Shown: one piece after another, positions 1 through 8,222 of the stretch | How positions within the stretch are numbered: the first letter of the stretch is position 1 | Layout of the letters: the number at the start of each line of letters is the position of its first letter | Notes under the pieces: model-generated | The model's database searches: none | Told to the model about the DNA's origin: nothing | Seen by the model: only the letters and a program-made list of their open reading frames with translations | Translations under genes and position numbers: made by a program | Assembly (NCBI GenBank): GCA_016218925.1 | Contig: JACRCR010000160.1 | Span: forward strand, 1 to 64,000 | Source: Deltaproteobacteria bacterium | GTDB taxonomy: Bacteria > Desulfobacterota > Binatia > UBA1149 > CAITLU01 | Direction of reading: 5' to 3' | Length of the DNA: 64,000 nucleotides

Positions 1-413
1 ACGAAGCGGGGTACGAGTCCCAAGGTTGTCAGCGTGTTGACGTGGTACCCGTAGAACGGCTCGAACAGAATCACCTCGTCGCCGGGCTCGAGCAGCGCGG
101 TCGCGGCAATCTGGAAAGCGCCGGTGGCGCCGATGGTGACGACTATCTCGCTGTCCGCGTCGTAGTTGAGACCGGCCGTACGCATCCTCGCAGCCAGCGT
201 GCGGCGCAGAGCCTCGACTCCCTCGCATCGTGCGTAGGTGTTGAACCCCTCGGCGACGGCGCCGCCGACCGCGCCGGCCACCGCGTCCGGCACCGGCGTG
301 TCGCAGATGCCCTGCGCGAGGTTGATGCCGCCGACCTTGGCGCATTCGACCGTCATCGCGCGGATGGCGGACTGGGCCAGGCCCTGGATGCGCGGATTGA
401 GCTTCCTGGCCAT
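1..413 (-). CDS. PLP-dependent aminotransferase, class I/II (N-terminal part, cut by window edge)
   Basis: The minus strand reads open from an ATG at 413 to the window edge, giving the first 137 residues. It begins MARKLNPRIQGL and contains the fold-type I aminotransferase pattern: NLAQGICDTPVP, then FNTYARCEGVEALRR, then VTIGATGAFQIAATALLEPG and EVILFEPFYGYH. This layout fits the kynurenine/methionine/aspartate aminotransferase group, where the NLAQG segment binds substrate and the TIGATGAF segment holds the cofactor phosphate. The PLP lysine lies beyond the edge. The gene starts 10 bases after the stop of the upstream crotonase and is probably co-transcribed with it. The substrate cannot be assigned from this fragment. 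Confidence 0.85.
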   Translation of the reverse strand, partial: MARKLNPRIQGLAQSAIRAMTVECAKVGGINLAQGICDTPVPDAVAGAVGGAVAEGFNTYARCEGVEALRRTLAARMRTAGLNYDADSEIVVTIGATGAFQIAATALLEPGDEVILFEPFYGYHVNTLTTLGLVPRF

Positions 414-423
414 GGGGGCGATC

Positions 424-1257
424 TCAGAACTCCTCGTCTATCGCCGCGAGATCTTCGAACGCCGGCTCGCGGCCTTCGCTCTTGGCGACGAAGGCCTCTT
501 TCATGTCGGCGGGCTGAAACATGCCGGTCTGCCAGACCGCGATCTGGCGCAGGCTGTCGGCGATGGTGTGGTCGCGGCCGTAGTTCAGCATCTCCTTGGA
601 GCCCCACACCGCAAGCGGCGAGCGCCGCGCGATGTCGACGGCAATGCCAGTGACCGCGTCGAGCAGCTCGGCGTGGTCATCGAACAGCGCGTTGACGAAT
701 CCGCACGCTGCGGCCTCGCCGGCCTTCAGGCGCCGCCCGGTGTAGGCCAGCTCGCGGGCCAGTCCTTGCGGCATGCAGTAGCCGAGACGCGGAAACGTGC
801 CGACATCGGCGGTCATGCCGATGTTGATTTCCTGGATGCAGAAGAATGCGTCGCGGGTGGCGTAGCGCATGTCGCAGGCCGACACCATGTCGACGCCGCC
901 GCCGATGCAGCCGCCCTGCACGGCGGCGAGGATCGGTACGCGCGCTTCGTCGAGGCACGAGAAGGTCTGCTGGAGTCGCAGCACCAGACGCATCAGGTTG
1001 GCACGCGCACGCCCTGGTTCCTTGCTCGACAGGTCGGGACCGGAAGCGAACACCGACAGGTCCATGCCCGCGGTGAAATGCTTGCCGGTCGACGACAGTA
1101 CGATCGCGCGCGCGGTCCCCTCGCGATCGATCGAGCGAACGATCTGCGGCAGTTCACGCCAGAACCCGCGGGTCATCGAATTCATCGCCTGGGGGCGGGA
1201 AAGCTGGACGTGGGCGACCTTGTCCTTGATCTCGACGTTGAAACACTCGTAGGCCAT
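424..1257 (-). CDS. Crotonase family, delta(3,5)-delta(2,4)-dienoyl-CoA isomerase-like
   Basis: A 277-residue crotonase-fold protein. The start at 1257 (MAYECFNVEI) is preceded by a clear AAGGAG ribosome site; an upstream TTG-type extension looks like 5' leader. The oxyanion-hole segment HFTAGMDLSVF and the second segment GGCIGGGVDMVSACDMRY are typical. The motif CIQEINIGMTADVGTFPRL carries the Glu and Asp that act as bases in dienoyl-CoA isomerases (ECH1), rather than the two-glutamate arrangement of hydratases. Family knowledge suggests it moves double bonds in polyunsaturated acyl-CoAs. It lies directly upstream of the aminotransferase on the same strand. A hydratase/isomerase of another substrate range remains possible. 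Confidence 0.82.
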   Translation of the reverse strand: MAYECFNVEIKDKVAHVQLSRPQAMNSMTRGFWRELPQIVRSIDREGTARAIVLSSTGKHFTAGMDLSVFASGPDLSSKEPGRARANLMRLVLRLQQTFSCLDEARVPILAAVQGGCIGGGVDMVSACDMRYATRDAFFCIQEINIGMTADVGTFPRLGYCMPQGLARELAYTGRRLKAGEAAACGFVNALFDDHAELLDAVTGIAVDIARRSPLAVWGSKEMLNYGRDHTIADSLRQIAVWQTGMFQPADMKEAFVAKSEGREPAFEDLAAIDEEF

Positions 1258-1345
1258 TGGTTTCTCCTTGAAGCTTGAAGCCGCGCGGCAATCTATCACG
1301 GGTGCCGGATCAGGAAACCGCGGCGGCAAGCCGGCTGCGCGCGTT

Positions 1346-3004
1346 TCAATCGTCGTCAGTGTCTTGAAGTCCGGCTCTGCGCAGGATCTCGGCTCTGGCC
1401 GCGTCCACCGTGCGCTGCGCCGCCTCGATGACCTGGGCGACCTTGCGCAAGGCCTGCTCGCCGGCCCTGCGCGCGACTCTCTCGGCCTCGAGCAGCGCGT
1501 CCTCGATGCGTTGATGGGCCTGCGCTTCCAGCTCTTCCACGCGGATCCGAGTGTCGTGCAGAGCCTCGGCCAACGTGCTCCCGGTCGTCGCGTCGGATTG
1601 GTCCGCCAATCTGCGCGCTTCGGCTTCCAGTTCGCGCAGGCGCCGGGCGGTCTCGCTGTCGTTTCCGGGTCGCGGCGGTGGCTGCTCGTGCAGCGGCGCG
1701 AGCGGTGCGGCGTCAGTCTCTATTCGCCGCAATTCGCTCTCGCTCGATTCCTCGCCGGGAAGGTCGGCCGCGCGCAGCGACCACAATTGCACGCGGCCGA
1801 TGTCCTTCAGCGAATGCTGGCGCAGGTTGCGAAAGACGAAACGCGGATCGTGCTCCAAGGCACTGTGCACGTCCTCACTGACGACGACGCTGCCGGGAAA
1901 GGCGACGTGCACGATGCGGCTGGCGAGGTTTACGACGGCGCCGAACACGTCGCCGTCGCGTTCGAGCACGCGGCCGCTGGCCAACGCGACACGGACGTCT
2001 GAGAAGTACTCGTCGCGCCGGTACGCGTCGGTCAGCGCCAGCGCCAGCTCGACGCCGTTGCGTACGTCGTCTGCCATGAACAGCACTTCGTCGCCGATCA
2101 GCTTGACGACACGGCCGCCATGCGCGGTGACGACGTCGTAAGCGATGGTTTCGAAGCGGCCGACTACCTCGGCAAGCTGGTGGTTGGGCAACTCGCGGGT
2201 CTGGGCGGTAAACCCCACCAGATCGGCAAACCCCACGCAGACCCTCTCTCCTTGCTCGGCGGTCGCGCGAACGATGCGGCGCCGCGCGGCCGTGGCAAGA
2301 TGCCGGCGCCACACATTCTCGAGGATGCTCGGCATCAGCGGAACCACGTGAGCCGAGCGCAGTACGGCGCTGCTGGCCGCAACCGGCGCGTCGGTCGTGC
2401 TCTGGCCCGTGACGCCGGCGTGACTGGCGCCGTCGCTCCGGCCGGCGGACTGCCCCTCGACCGCGTCGACCTGGGCGGCCGCGATCCGGTTCAGCGAGGA
2501 TCCGACGACGCGGGCCATCTGCAGAGCCAGGGTCTGATCGAGCGCACCGACGTCGATGAAGTGCACCACCGCTGCGAGCATGCTGACGTCGGCGGCGGTA
2601 AACAGACGCTCTTTCGGTCGCGGATCGGGGAATCCGAGCGCGCGCCAGAACGCCAAAATGCGGTCGGCTCCGAGACCCGCCTCGGCCGCCGCTTCGGTGA
2701 GGTCGAAACGAGGCTCCTCGTTGGCGACGAGGTGTTCGAGCGCGACCAGTTCGAGCGTTCCCTCGGCCTCGGCGCGCTCGACCCTCTCTCGCGCGACGCC
2801 CAACGCGAGCACTGCCTCCCGCAGCGCGTTGCCGTCTTCGCTCACGAAGGGACCCCCGGCTGGATGGCGACCGAGCACCAGCACTGCCTCGCGCAGCGGC
2901 GTTTGCCCGACCGGATTCTTCGCGTTGGCAACCGAGCACCTCCGGCAGTGACGCGCACTGCGCGAGGCCCTAGATGTACCAACGGCATCGATAAGTCGAT
3001 ACAA
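1346..3004 (-). CDS. Class III adenylate/guanylate cyclase with N-terminal regulatory domain
   Basis: About 552 residues from a TTG at 3004; the true start could be further inside. Residues about 60-160 resemble the all-helical regulatory domain of actinobacterial Rv1264-type cyclases (FDLTEAAAEAGLGADRILAFW). The cyclase homology domain follows: GFADLVGFTAQT supplies the first metal Asp, VVKLIGDEVLFM the purine-contacting Lys and second metal Asp, and AVVNLASRIV the Asn/Arg transition-state pair. All catalytic positions appear intact, so activity is expected. The last 110 residues are charged and helical (LRELEAEARRLADQ), probably a coiled coil. No membrane segment is evident. It is transcribed divergently from the flavoprotein at 3085. 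Confidence 0.87.
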   Translation of the reverse strand: MYRLIDAVGTSRASRSARHCRRCSVANAKNPVGQTPLREAVLVLGRHPAGGPFVSEDGNALREAVLALGVARERVERAEAEGTLELVALEHLVANEEPRFDLTEAAAEAGLGADRILAFWRALGFPDPRPKERLFTAADVSMLAAVVHFIDVGALDQTLALQMARVVGSSLNRIAAAQVDAVEGQSAGRSDGASHAGVTGQSTTDAPVAASSAVLRSAHVVPLMPSILENVWRRHLATAARRRIVRATAEQGERVCVGFADLVGFTAQTRELPNHQLAEVVGRFETIAYDVVTAHGGRVVKLIGDEVLFMADDVRNGVELALALTDAYRRDEYFSDVRVALASGRVLERDGDVFGAVVNLASRIVHVAFPGSVVVSEDVHSALEHDPRFVFRNLRQHSLKDIGRVQLWSLRAADLPGEESSESELRRIETDAAPLAPLHEQPPPRPGNDSETARRLRELEAEARRLADQSDATTGSTLAEALHDTRIRVEELEAQAHQRIEDALLEAERVARRAGEQALRKVAQVIEAAQRTVDAARAEILRRAGLQDTDDD

Positions 3005-3084
3005 CTGCCGCGGCCTGGGCGGCGTCCGCGGGGCCGGCTCGTTTCCAGTTCGCGCGGCGGCGTCAGCGCCGAAGGAGGACCACC
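3005..3084. promoter_or_regulatory. Divergent intergenic region between cyclase and flavoprotein genes
   Basis: This 80-base gap separates two divergent genes, so both promoters should lie in it or just inside the 5' ends. On the plus strand GAAGGAGG at about 3069-3076 is a strong ribosome site for the ATG at 3085. No convincing -35/-10 pair was identified. Confidence 0.4.
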
Positions 3085-4800
3085 ATGCATCCTGCCGAAC
3101 CAGTCTCTGATCTGCCTCGTGCGTCCGCGCCCTCGTCGCGCCGCGTGGTCATCGTCGGTGGGGTGGCCGGCGGCGCGTCGTGCGCGGCGCGCCTTCGCCG
3201 CCTCGACGAGAGCTGCGAGATCGTGGTGCTCGACCGCGGCCCGTACGTCTCGTTCGCGAACTGCGGTCTTCCCTACTACGTCGGCAACGTGATCACCGAC
3301 GAGGTCTCGCTGCTGGTGGCTTCGGCGCAGATGTTCCGTGATCGCTTCAACATCACGGTGCACACCGAGACCGAGGCGCTTTCCGTCGACCGCGACGCAC
3401 GTTCGCTGCGCGTGCGAGATCTGCGCAGCGGCCAGGTCCGGGAAGAGCACTACGACGCGCTGGTGCTGGCGCCGGGGGCGGCGCCGATCCGCCCTGCTCT
3501 TGCAGGTGTCGACGCGCCGGGGGTATTCGCGGTGCGCAGCATTCCCGACACCCGGCTGATTCGCGCCTGGATCGACCAGCGGGCGGTCAAACGTGCAGTC
3601 GTCGTCGGCGGCGGATTCATCGGTCTGGAGATGGTCGAGAACCTGCGCCACCGCGGGCTCGAGGTGACGGTGCTCGAAAAGCTCGGCCAACTGATGCCGC
3701 CTCTCGACGCGGAGATGGCGGTGTGGGTCGCGGACCACTTGCGCGAGAAAGGCGTCACGCTGTGCCTCGGCGACGGGCTCGCAGCCATCGAGGCGCAAAG
3801 CGGCGGCGCGCTGGTCGTCGTGGCGGAGAGCGGCGCGCGAATCGAGACCGACCTGGTTATTCTCGCGATCGGTGTACGACCGGAGACCACGCTCGCCAGG
3901 CAGGCGGGTCTGACCATCGGTCCTCGCGGCGGCATCGTCGTCGACCCGCGTATGTGCACCGGCGACCCGAACATTTATGCGGTCGGTGATGCTGTCGAGG
4001 TCCACGACGTTCTGACCGGACAGGAAACGGTGTTGCCGCTTGCAGGGCCCGCCAACCGTCAGGGCCGCATCGCGGCGCAAGCGATCGCCGGACGGCCGGC
4101 CGCGTTTCGTGGCGTGCAGGCCACCGCAGTTGTCGGCGTCGTCGGCATGACGGTGGCATCGACCGGAGCGAGCGAGAAAGGCCTGGTGCGTGCGGGTGTC
4201 AAGAACTTCGCCAAGGTGTACCTGCATCCGGGCCATCACGCCGGGTACTATCCGGGCGCCAGGGCGATCCATCTCAAGCTACTGTTCTCGGTGCCTGACG
4301 GCAGGGTGCTGGGTGCGCAGGCAGTGGGTTTCGAAGGTGTCGAGAAACGAATCGACGTCGTTGCCACTGCGATCCAGTTCGGCGCGACGGTCGATGATCT
4401 GGCCGACGCAGAACTGTGCTACGCGCCGCAATACGGCGCCGCCAAGGATCCGGTCAACATCGCGGGGATGATCGCGCAGAACGTGCTGTCGGGCGATATG
4501 GTGCTGGCGCCGTGGGACGGGGTGAGTGACACCGACGCGTTGCTGGTCGACGTCCGCGAGCCCGAAGAATATGCAGCGGGACACCTCCCGCGCGCGATCA
4601 ATGTGCCGCTGTCCACCATGCGCGAGCGCTACGCGGAGCTTCCTCGCGAGCGCGAAGTGTGGCTGTGCTGCGGGGTAGGCCAGCGCGCCTACTACGCGAC
4701 GCGGTTCCTGGCGCAGAAAGGCTATCGCGCCCGCAATCTGTCGGGTGGATACACGACCTACGGTTCGCTGAAGAGGGCGGGCCTGATCGGATCCGAATGA
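3085..4800 (+). CDS. CoA-disulfide reductase / NADH persulfide reductase-type flavoprotein fused to rhodanese
   Basis: A 571-residue pyridine nucleotide-disulfide oxidoreductase. The FAD-binding VVIVGGVAGGASCAARL is at residues 21-37. The single redox cysteine is in SFANCGLPYY (Cys60), the signature of CoA-disulfide reductases and related NADH oxidases. A second Rossmann motif (VVGGGFIGLEM) binds NAD(P)H. From about residue 480 there is a rhodanese domain whose active loop CGVGQR starts at Cys529. Family knowledge: such fusions reduce CoA or protein persulfides, or elemental sulfur, with the rhodanese presenting sulfane sulfur. Ribosome site GAAGGAGG precedes the start. It may serve sulfur handling or thiol redox balance; no sulfur-oxidation genes lie nearby. 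Confidence 0.88.
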   Translation: MHPAEPVSDLPRASAPSSRRVVIVGGVAGGASCAARLRRLDESCEIVVLDRGPYVSFANCGLPYYVGNVITDEVSLLVASAQMFRDRFNITVHTETEALSVDRDARSLRVRDLRSGQVREEHYDALVLAPGAAPIRPALAGVDAPGVFAVRSIPDTRLIRAWIDQRAVKRAVVVGGGFIGLEMVENLRHRGLEVTVLEKLGQLMPPLDAEMAVWVADHLREKGVTLCLGDGLAAIEAQSGGALVVVAESGARIETDLVILAIGVRPETTLARQAGLTIGPRGGIVVDPRMCTGDPNIYAVGDAVEVHDVLTGQETVLPLAGPANRQGRIAAQAIAGRPAAFRGVQATAVVGVVGMTVASTGASEKGLVRAGVKNFAKVYLHPGHHAGYYPGARAIHLKLLFSVPDGRVLGAQAVGFEGVEKRIDVVATAIQFGATVDDLADAELCYAPQYGAAKDPVNIAGMIAQNVLSGDMVLAPWDGVSDTDALLVDVREPEEYAAGHLPRAINVPLSTMRERYAELPREREVWLCCGVGQRAYYATRFLAQKGYRARNLSGGYTTYGSLKRAGLIGSE

Positions 4801-4812
4801 ATGAACGCGGCG

Positions 4813-4851
4813 AAAAAAAACCGGGCAGCCACGGGGGGAATGGCTGCCCGG
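4813..4851 (-). terminator. Strong intrinsic terminator reading on the minus strand
   Basis: A perfect 11-bp stem (CCGGGCAGCCA at 4821-4831 with its complement at 4841-4851, 9-base loop) is followed, on the minus strand, by eight uridines (A8 at 4813-4820). Read in that direction it is a textbook Rho-independent terminator. Read on the plus strand it lacks a U-tract, although it could still help end the 3085 gene. No minus-strand gene is apparent immediately to its right, so what it terminates is unclear. Confidence 0.75.
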
Positions 4852-5072
4852 CGATGAGACCGGAGACCGCGGTTCGGTGGAGGGAACCTTTGCCGCGACC
4901 GTCTTTCCGGTTCCTGGACGGTGAGGGGTAACACCATCCAGGGGCGCGACGTCCGGAAGAAAAAGGAGGGGAGAAACTTCCGTTACGTCTGCCTTCGCAA
5001 GCGTAGACGGCTACTCCTCGCTTTCATTCGAGGTCTGCCTGGAAAATTTATGACCCGCAGCGGGACTTTCGT
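4852..5072. other. Hairpin-rich spacer, possible minus-strand non-coding RNA
   Basis: This spacer holds several inverted repeats: GGTTC/GAACC at 4871-4888; a two-step stem at 4913-4942 (CCTGGA with TCCAGG, inner GGTG with CACC); CGGAAG/CTTCCG at 4954-4982 with a purine-rich AAGGAGGGGAG in its loop; CGTCT/AGACG at 4986-5009; and CCTCG/CGAGG at 5016-5033. No credible ORF was found on either strand. With the minus-strand terminator at 4813-4851, the simplest reading is a small structured RNA on the minus strand. A structured leader of the plus-strand importer operon is an alternative. Confidence 0.35.
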
Positions 5073-6041
5073 TTGTTGTCGAGCCTGATCAGATCCCGAG
5101 GAAGAAGCGCCGGCGCGATCGGCCTGCTGATCGGCGCCTTGGTGTCGAGTCCGGTCGGTGTTGCGGCGGCCGCCGCCGCGGCGCCCAGTCGTCTGGTGTC
5201 TCTGGTTCCCTCGATCACCGAGACGCTGTTTGCGCTCGGGATCGGCGAGCGCGTGGTCGGGGTCTCGGCCTCCTGCGATTTTCCGGAGCCGGCAAGGACG
5301 CTTGCCAAAGTCGGTACATTCACCGCGCCGGTGGCGGAGGCGATCGTAGCGCTGCGCCCGGATCTGGTGCTCACATCGCCGAGCCCCGGCAACCAGAGCG
5401 CGGTGCGCGCGCTCGAGCGGGCTGGGGTCCGCGTCGCGGTGGTTTATGGAGACGGCGGCATCGAGGAGGCCAGACAGGGGATGCTCGCGGTGGCGGAGGC
5501 GGCCGGCGAGGGCGCGCGCGGGCGCGACCTGGTTGCCAGCATCGACGCTGAACTCGAAGCCGTGCGCCACGCGGTGGCCGGACTGCCGCGACCGAAGGTC
5601 GCAATTGCGGTGGGTCGTGAGCCGCTGATCCTGGCCGGGCCGGCAAGCTATCTCGGAGAACTGGTGACTGCGGCCGGGGGCGACAACGTTGCCGACGCTG
5701 TGGGCGGGCGCTGGCCCCAGGTCGGTCTGGAGTATCTGGTGGAGCGGCGCCCCGAGGTTATCTTCGACTTGTCTATTTCGATGGAAGAGGCTGACAGTTC
5801 TGAGCAATCGCCGAGTGCGATGGACCGTGAGAAAGCCCTGATGCAGGCCTGGGCAAGGCTCGCTTCGGTTCCTGCCGTAGCCGAGCGGCGGGTCTACGCC
5901 GGCGCCGGAGGATGCGCGCGCGCGCAGCGGGGTTCGCCGCTGCTCAGGCCCGGCCCGCGTCTTGGGCAAGCCGCGCGGCTGCTCGCCGCCAGGCTGCACC
6001 CCGAAGTGTCGGGGCTGGCCGGGTCGGAGCGTTGCAAGTGA
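5073..6041 (+). CDS. btuF: Periplasmic substrate-binding protein, BtuF/FecB family
   Basis: About 322 residues starting at a TTG (start uncertain; no strong ribosome site seen). The N-terminus is basic then hydrophobic (GAIGLLIGALVSSPVGVAAA), a signal peptide. The mature part opens with SRLVSLVPSITETLFALG and CDFPEPARTLAKVGTF, closely matching cobalamin-binding BtuF. Later it has RPDLVLTSPSPGNQSAV and LGELVTAAGGDNVAD. The end, LLRPGPRLGQAARLLAARLHPE, is typical of the family. Its stop overlaps the start of the permease gene, so the three genes form a tight operon. Cobalamin is the likely ligand by resemblance; haem or ferric siderophore cannot be excluded. Confidence 0.78.
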   Translation: MLSSLIRSRGRSAGAIGLLIGALVSSPVGVAAAAAAAPSRLVSLVPSITETLFALGIGERVVGVSASCDFPEPARTLAKVGTFTAPVAEAIVALRPDLVLTSPSPGNQSAVRALERAGVRVAVVYGDGGIEEARQGMLAVAEAAGEGARGRDLVASIDAELEAVRHAVAGLPRPKVAIAVGREPLILAGPASYLGELVTAAGGDNVADAVGGRWPQVGLEYLVERRPEVIFDLSISMEEADSSEQSPSAMDREKALMQAWARLASVPAVAERRVYAGAGGCARAQRGSPLLRPGPRLGQAARLLAARLHPEVSGLAGSERCK

Positions 6042-7060
6042 CCCGAGGCCGGCGTGCGCGCCGACTGACTCAGGCCCGTCTGACAGTGGGGCTCGCAGCC
6101 TGCGTCGTCGCGATGCTGGCGGCGATGGCGGTGGGCCTGCTGATCGGCAGCGTCCCGCTCGATTTCTCGGCGGTGTGGGCTGGCGACGGCGGCGCCCGGA
6201 CGATCCTTTTCGATCTTCGTCTGCCCCGGGTGCTGCTCGCGGCGATGGCTGGAGCGGCCCTGGCCGCGTCCGGCGCCGCCCTTCAGCCGACACTTCGTAA
6301 TCCACTGGCAAGTCCCGAGATTATTGGTGTTTCTGGTGGTGCGGCATTGGCCGCTGTCGCCTCGATAGCGCTGCTTCCGGCAACCACTGTGAGTCACATC
6401 GCAGTGCCGGTTTTCTCGTTCGCCGGTGCCGCGGCCTCGAGCGTACTGGTCTACCGCCTGGCCCACGTGCACGGCCGCCTGGACCCTTACACGCAGGTTC
6501 TGCTCGGGGTCATCTTCAACACCTTCGCGGCCGCACTGATCCTGTTGTTGAGCGCGATCGTCGACTTGCAGCGATCTCACTCGATCGTGTTCTGGATGAT
6601 GGGCGGAATCGCCATCGAGCCTTATTCGCTGCTGGCGGTGGTTGCCGCCGCGGTGCTCGGAGCGGTTGCGGTGCTGCTGCGCGACGCTCATTCCCTCAAC
6701 CTCCTGTCGCTCGGGGATGAGACGGCGCGCAGCCTCGGGGTGGATGCCGACGGGGTGCGCCGACGCGTCTTCATGGCCTCGGCTCTGCTGGTCGGCGCGG
6801 TGGTCTCGCTGTGCGGCATCATCACCTTCGCGGGTCTGGTGGTGCCGCACGTGCTCCGGCGACTGCTCGGCAGCGACTGCCGCCTGCTGTTGCCCGCGTC
6901 CTTCTTCGGGGGCGCGGCCTTCCTGGTCGCCTGCGACGCGCTGGCCCGCTGGGTGAGCGCACCCGCCGAGCTGCCGGTTGGTGCCATCACGGCCCTTGCC
7001 GGGGCTCCCTTCTTCGTCTACCTGCTGCGCCGCCGCCCGCTGCGCGAGGAGGCACTGTGA
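6038..7060 (+). CDS. btuC: FecCD/BtuC-type ABC transporter permease
   Basis: A 340-residue, very hydrophobic protein with about ten membrane helices. The GTG at 6038 overlaps the btuF stop and is preferred to an upstream start inside btuF. Family markers include RLPRVLLAAMAGAALAASGA, LQPTLRNPLASPEIIGVSGG, the cytoplasmic coupling segment LGDETARSLGVDADGVRRR, and GIITFAGLVVPHVLRRLLG. Two copies would form the inner-membrane channel of the vitamin B12/iron-type importer with the neighbouring binding protein and ATPase. Its own stop overlaps the ATPase start (GTGA), implying translational coupling. Confidence 0.88.
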   Translation: MTRGRRARRLTQARLTVGLAACVVAMLAAMAVGLLIGSVPLDFSAVWAGDGGARTILFDLRLPRVLLAAMAGAALAASGAALQPTLRNPLASPEIIGVSGGAALAAVASIALLPATTVSHIAVPVFSFAGAAASSVLVYRLAHVHGRLDPYTQVLLGVIFNTFAAALILLLSAIVDLQRSHSIVFWMMGGIAIEPYSLLAVVAAAVLGAVAVLLRDAHSLNLLSLGDETARSLGVDADGVRRRVFMASALLVGAVVSLCGIITFAGLVVPHVLRRLLGSDCRLLLPASFFGGAAFLVACDALARWVSAPAELPVGAITALAGAPFFVYLLRRRPLREEAL

Positions 7061-7899
7061 ACGACCGGGCTCCCGGTGCGGCGGCCGCTGCCGCCGCGCC
7101 GCCGGCGCTTCGACTCAGCGGGGTCTCGTTCGGATACCGCGCCTATGGAGGAGGCGGAGAGCGACTCGTCGACATCTCGCTCGAGGTGAAGAACGGCTCG
7201 AGCCTCGCGATCGTCGGCCCCAACGGATCCGGCAAGACCACGCTGCTTCGCCTCGCAGCCGGTGAACTGACCGCGCAGGAGGGATGCGTGCAGGCGTGCG
7301 GGCTCGAGCCCGCACGTTCGCCGCGCCGTCATCTCGCGCGTCGGGTAGCAGTGGTCAGCGCGCAGACTCTTGTCGGCTTTCCCTACTCCGTCGAAGAAGT
7401 TGTTCTGATGGGAAGGGCCCCGCACGTCGAAGGCTTTCGTCTCGAATCCGACCGCGATCTGGAACTCGCGCACGCTGCGATGCAAGCGATGGACGTGCTG
7501 GCGCTGGCGGAGCGAATCTTCGACAGTCTCTCGAGCGGCGAGAAGCAGCGCGTGGCAGTGGCGCGAGCGCTGACACAGCAGCCCGAGCTGCTGCTCCTCG
7601 ACGAGCCCGGCGCCTTCCTCGACATCAAGCACCAGGTCGCCCTCTATGAGCTGCTGCGCAGGCGCTGCCTCGAAGAGGGATTGACGGTGGTATCGGTGCT
7701 CCACGACCTCAACCTCGCGGCCCTGTATTTCGAGCGAGTAGCCATGCTCTTTCGCGGACGGCTTTTCGCGTACGGAACTCCTGACGAGGTCATCACCTAC
7801 GCCAACGTGCGCGAAGTCTACGAGACCGACGTCTACGTCGACCGCAACCATCTCACCGGCCAGCTCAACGTCCTCCCGCTACCGCGCGCAGTCCGTTGA
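7057..7899 (+). CDS. btuD: ABC transporter ATP-binding protein, BtuD/FecE type
   Basis: A 280-residue ABC ATPase from a GTG at 7057 that overlaps the permease stop. It has Walker A (GPNGSGKTTLLRL), the signature LSSGEKQRVAVARAL, Walker B (LLLLDEPGAFLDI) and the H-loop (SVLHDLNLAAL). The insertion RRVAVVSAQTLVGFPYSVEEVVLMG is usual for FecE/BtuD. It energises uptake through the 6038 permease. Its final codons and TGA lie inside the left arm of the palindromic element at 7885-8080, so the extreme C-terminus may derive from that element. Confidence 0.88.
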   Translation: MNDRAPGAAAAAAAPPALRLSGVSFGYRAYGGGGERLVDISLEVKNGSSLAIVGPNGSGKTTLLRLAAGELTAQEGCVQACGLEPARSPRRHLARRVAVVSAQTLVGFPYSVEEVVLMGRAPHVEGFRLESDRDLELAHAAMQAMDVLALAERIFDSLSSGEKQRVAVARALTQQPELLLLDEPGAFLDIKHQVALYELLRRRCLEEGLTVVSVLHDLNLAALYFERVAMLFRGRLFAYGTPDEVITYANVREVYETDVYVDRNHLTGQLNVLPLPRAVR

Positions 7900-8080
7900 A
7901 AAAGGCCCACGAGCGCGAGCTGGCGACGCGCGAGGATCACGCCTGTCTGTTGAGCCTCGCCCCTCACCAGCTCGGGGCTCGTGGTCGCGGATCCTGGTCG
8001 CTACGACGTACCTCCGGTACGCCTCCGCGCCCAGGACCCGCGCCCGCCTTGCATCTGGACCTTTTTCAACGGACTGCGCG
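7885..8080. repeat. 196-bp palindromic, two-lobed structured element (REP/MITE-like)
   Basis: The ends are a perfect 21-bp inverted repeat (7885-7905 with 8060-8080) containing GTTGAAAAAGG and its complement. Inside are two lobes of further paired segments. Lobe one: 7907-7914/7977-7984, 7917-7923/7967-7973, 7930-7935/7955-7960. Lobe two: 7987-7990/8038-8041, 7992-7997/8031-8036, and an apical CGTACC-TCC-GGTACG at 8007-8021. The whole forms a cloverleaf-like fold as DNA or RNA. From memory it resembles dispersed TTGAAAAA-ended repeats of deltaproteobacterial genomes. It lies between btuD and nuoA. No coding capacity is credible in it. Confidence 0.75.
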
Positions 8081-8222
8081 GATGAGTTTGTCAGAGGAGC
8101 GCGCGCGTCAGCGTCCATGCGCAGACTCGAGCGAGCAGACGGCGAAGAAGCAGGCTTGGAGAAATTGACTTGCTTAAGTGCGAATGTTAACCGGATTAGC
8201 CGCCACGATATCAACGCCTCTC
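8081..8222 (+). promoter_or_regulatory. Leader/promoter region of the nuo operon
   Basis: This stretch between the palindromic element and nuoA should carry the nuo promoter. A TTGACT at 8165-8170 could be a -35 box, but no well-spaced -10 box was found. GTG at 8178 and ATG at 8184 are alternative in-frame starts for nuoA. No ribosome site is obvious before any of them. Confidence 0.3.

Noticed and set aside
4801-5072. Cobalamin riboswitch upstream of the btuFCD operon
   Set aside because: GAGACCGGAGACCG near 4855 partly resembles the B12-box, but the rest of the aptamer and the correct order and spacing were not found.
7896-8168. Short ORF between btuD and nuoA
   Set aside because: It lies largely within the palindromic element, is Arg-rich and has no ribosome site.
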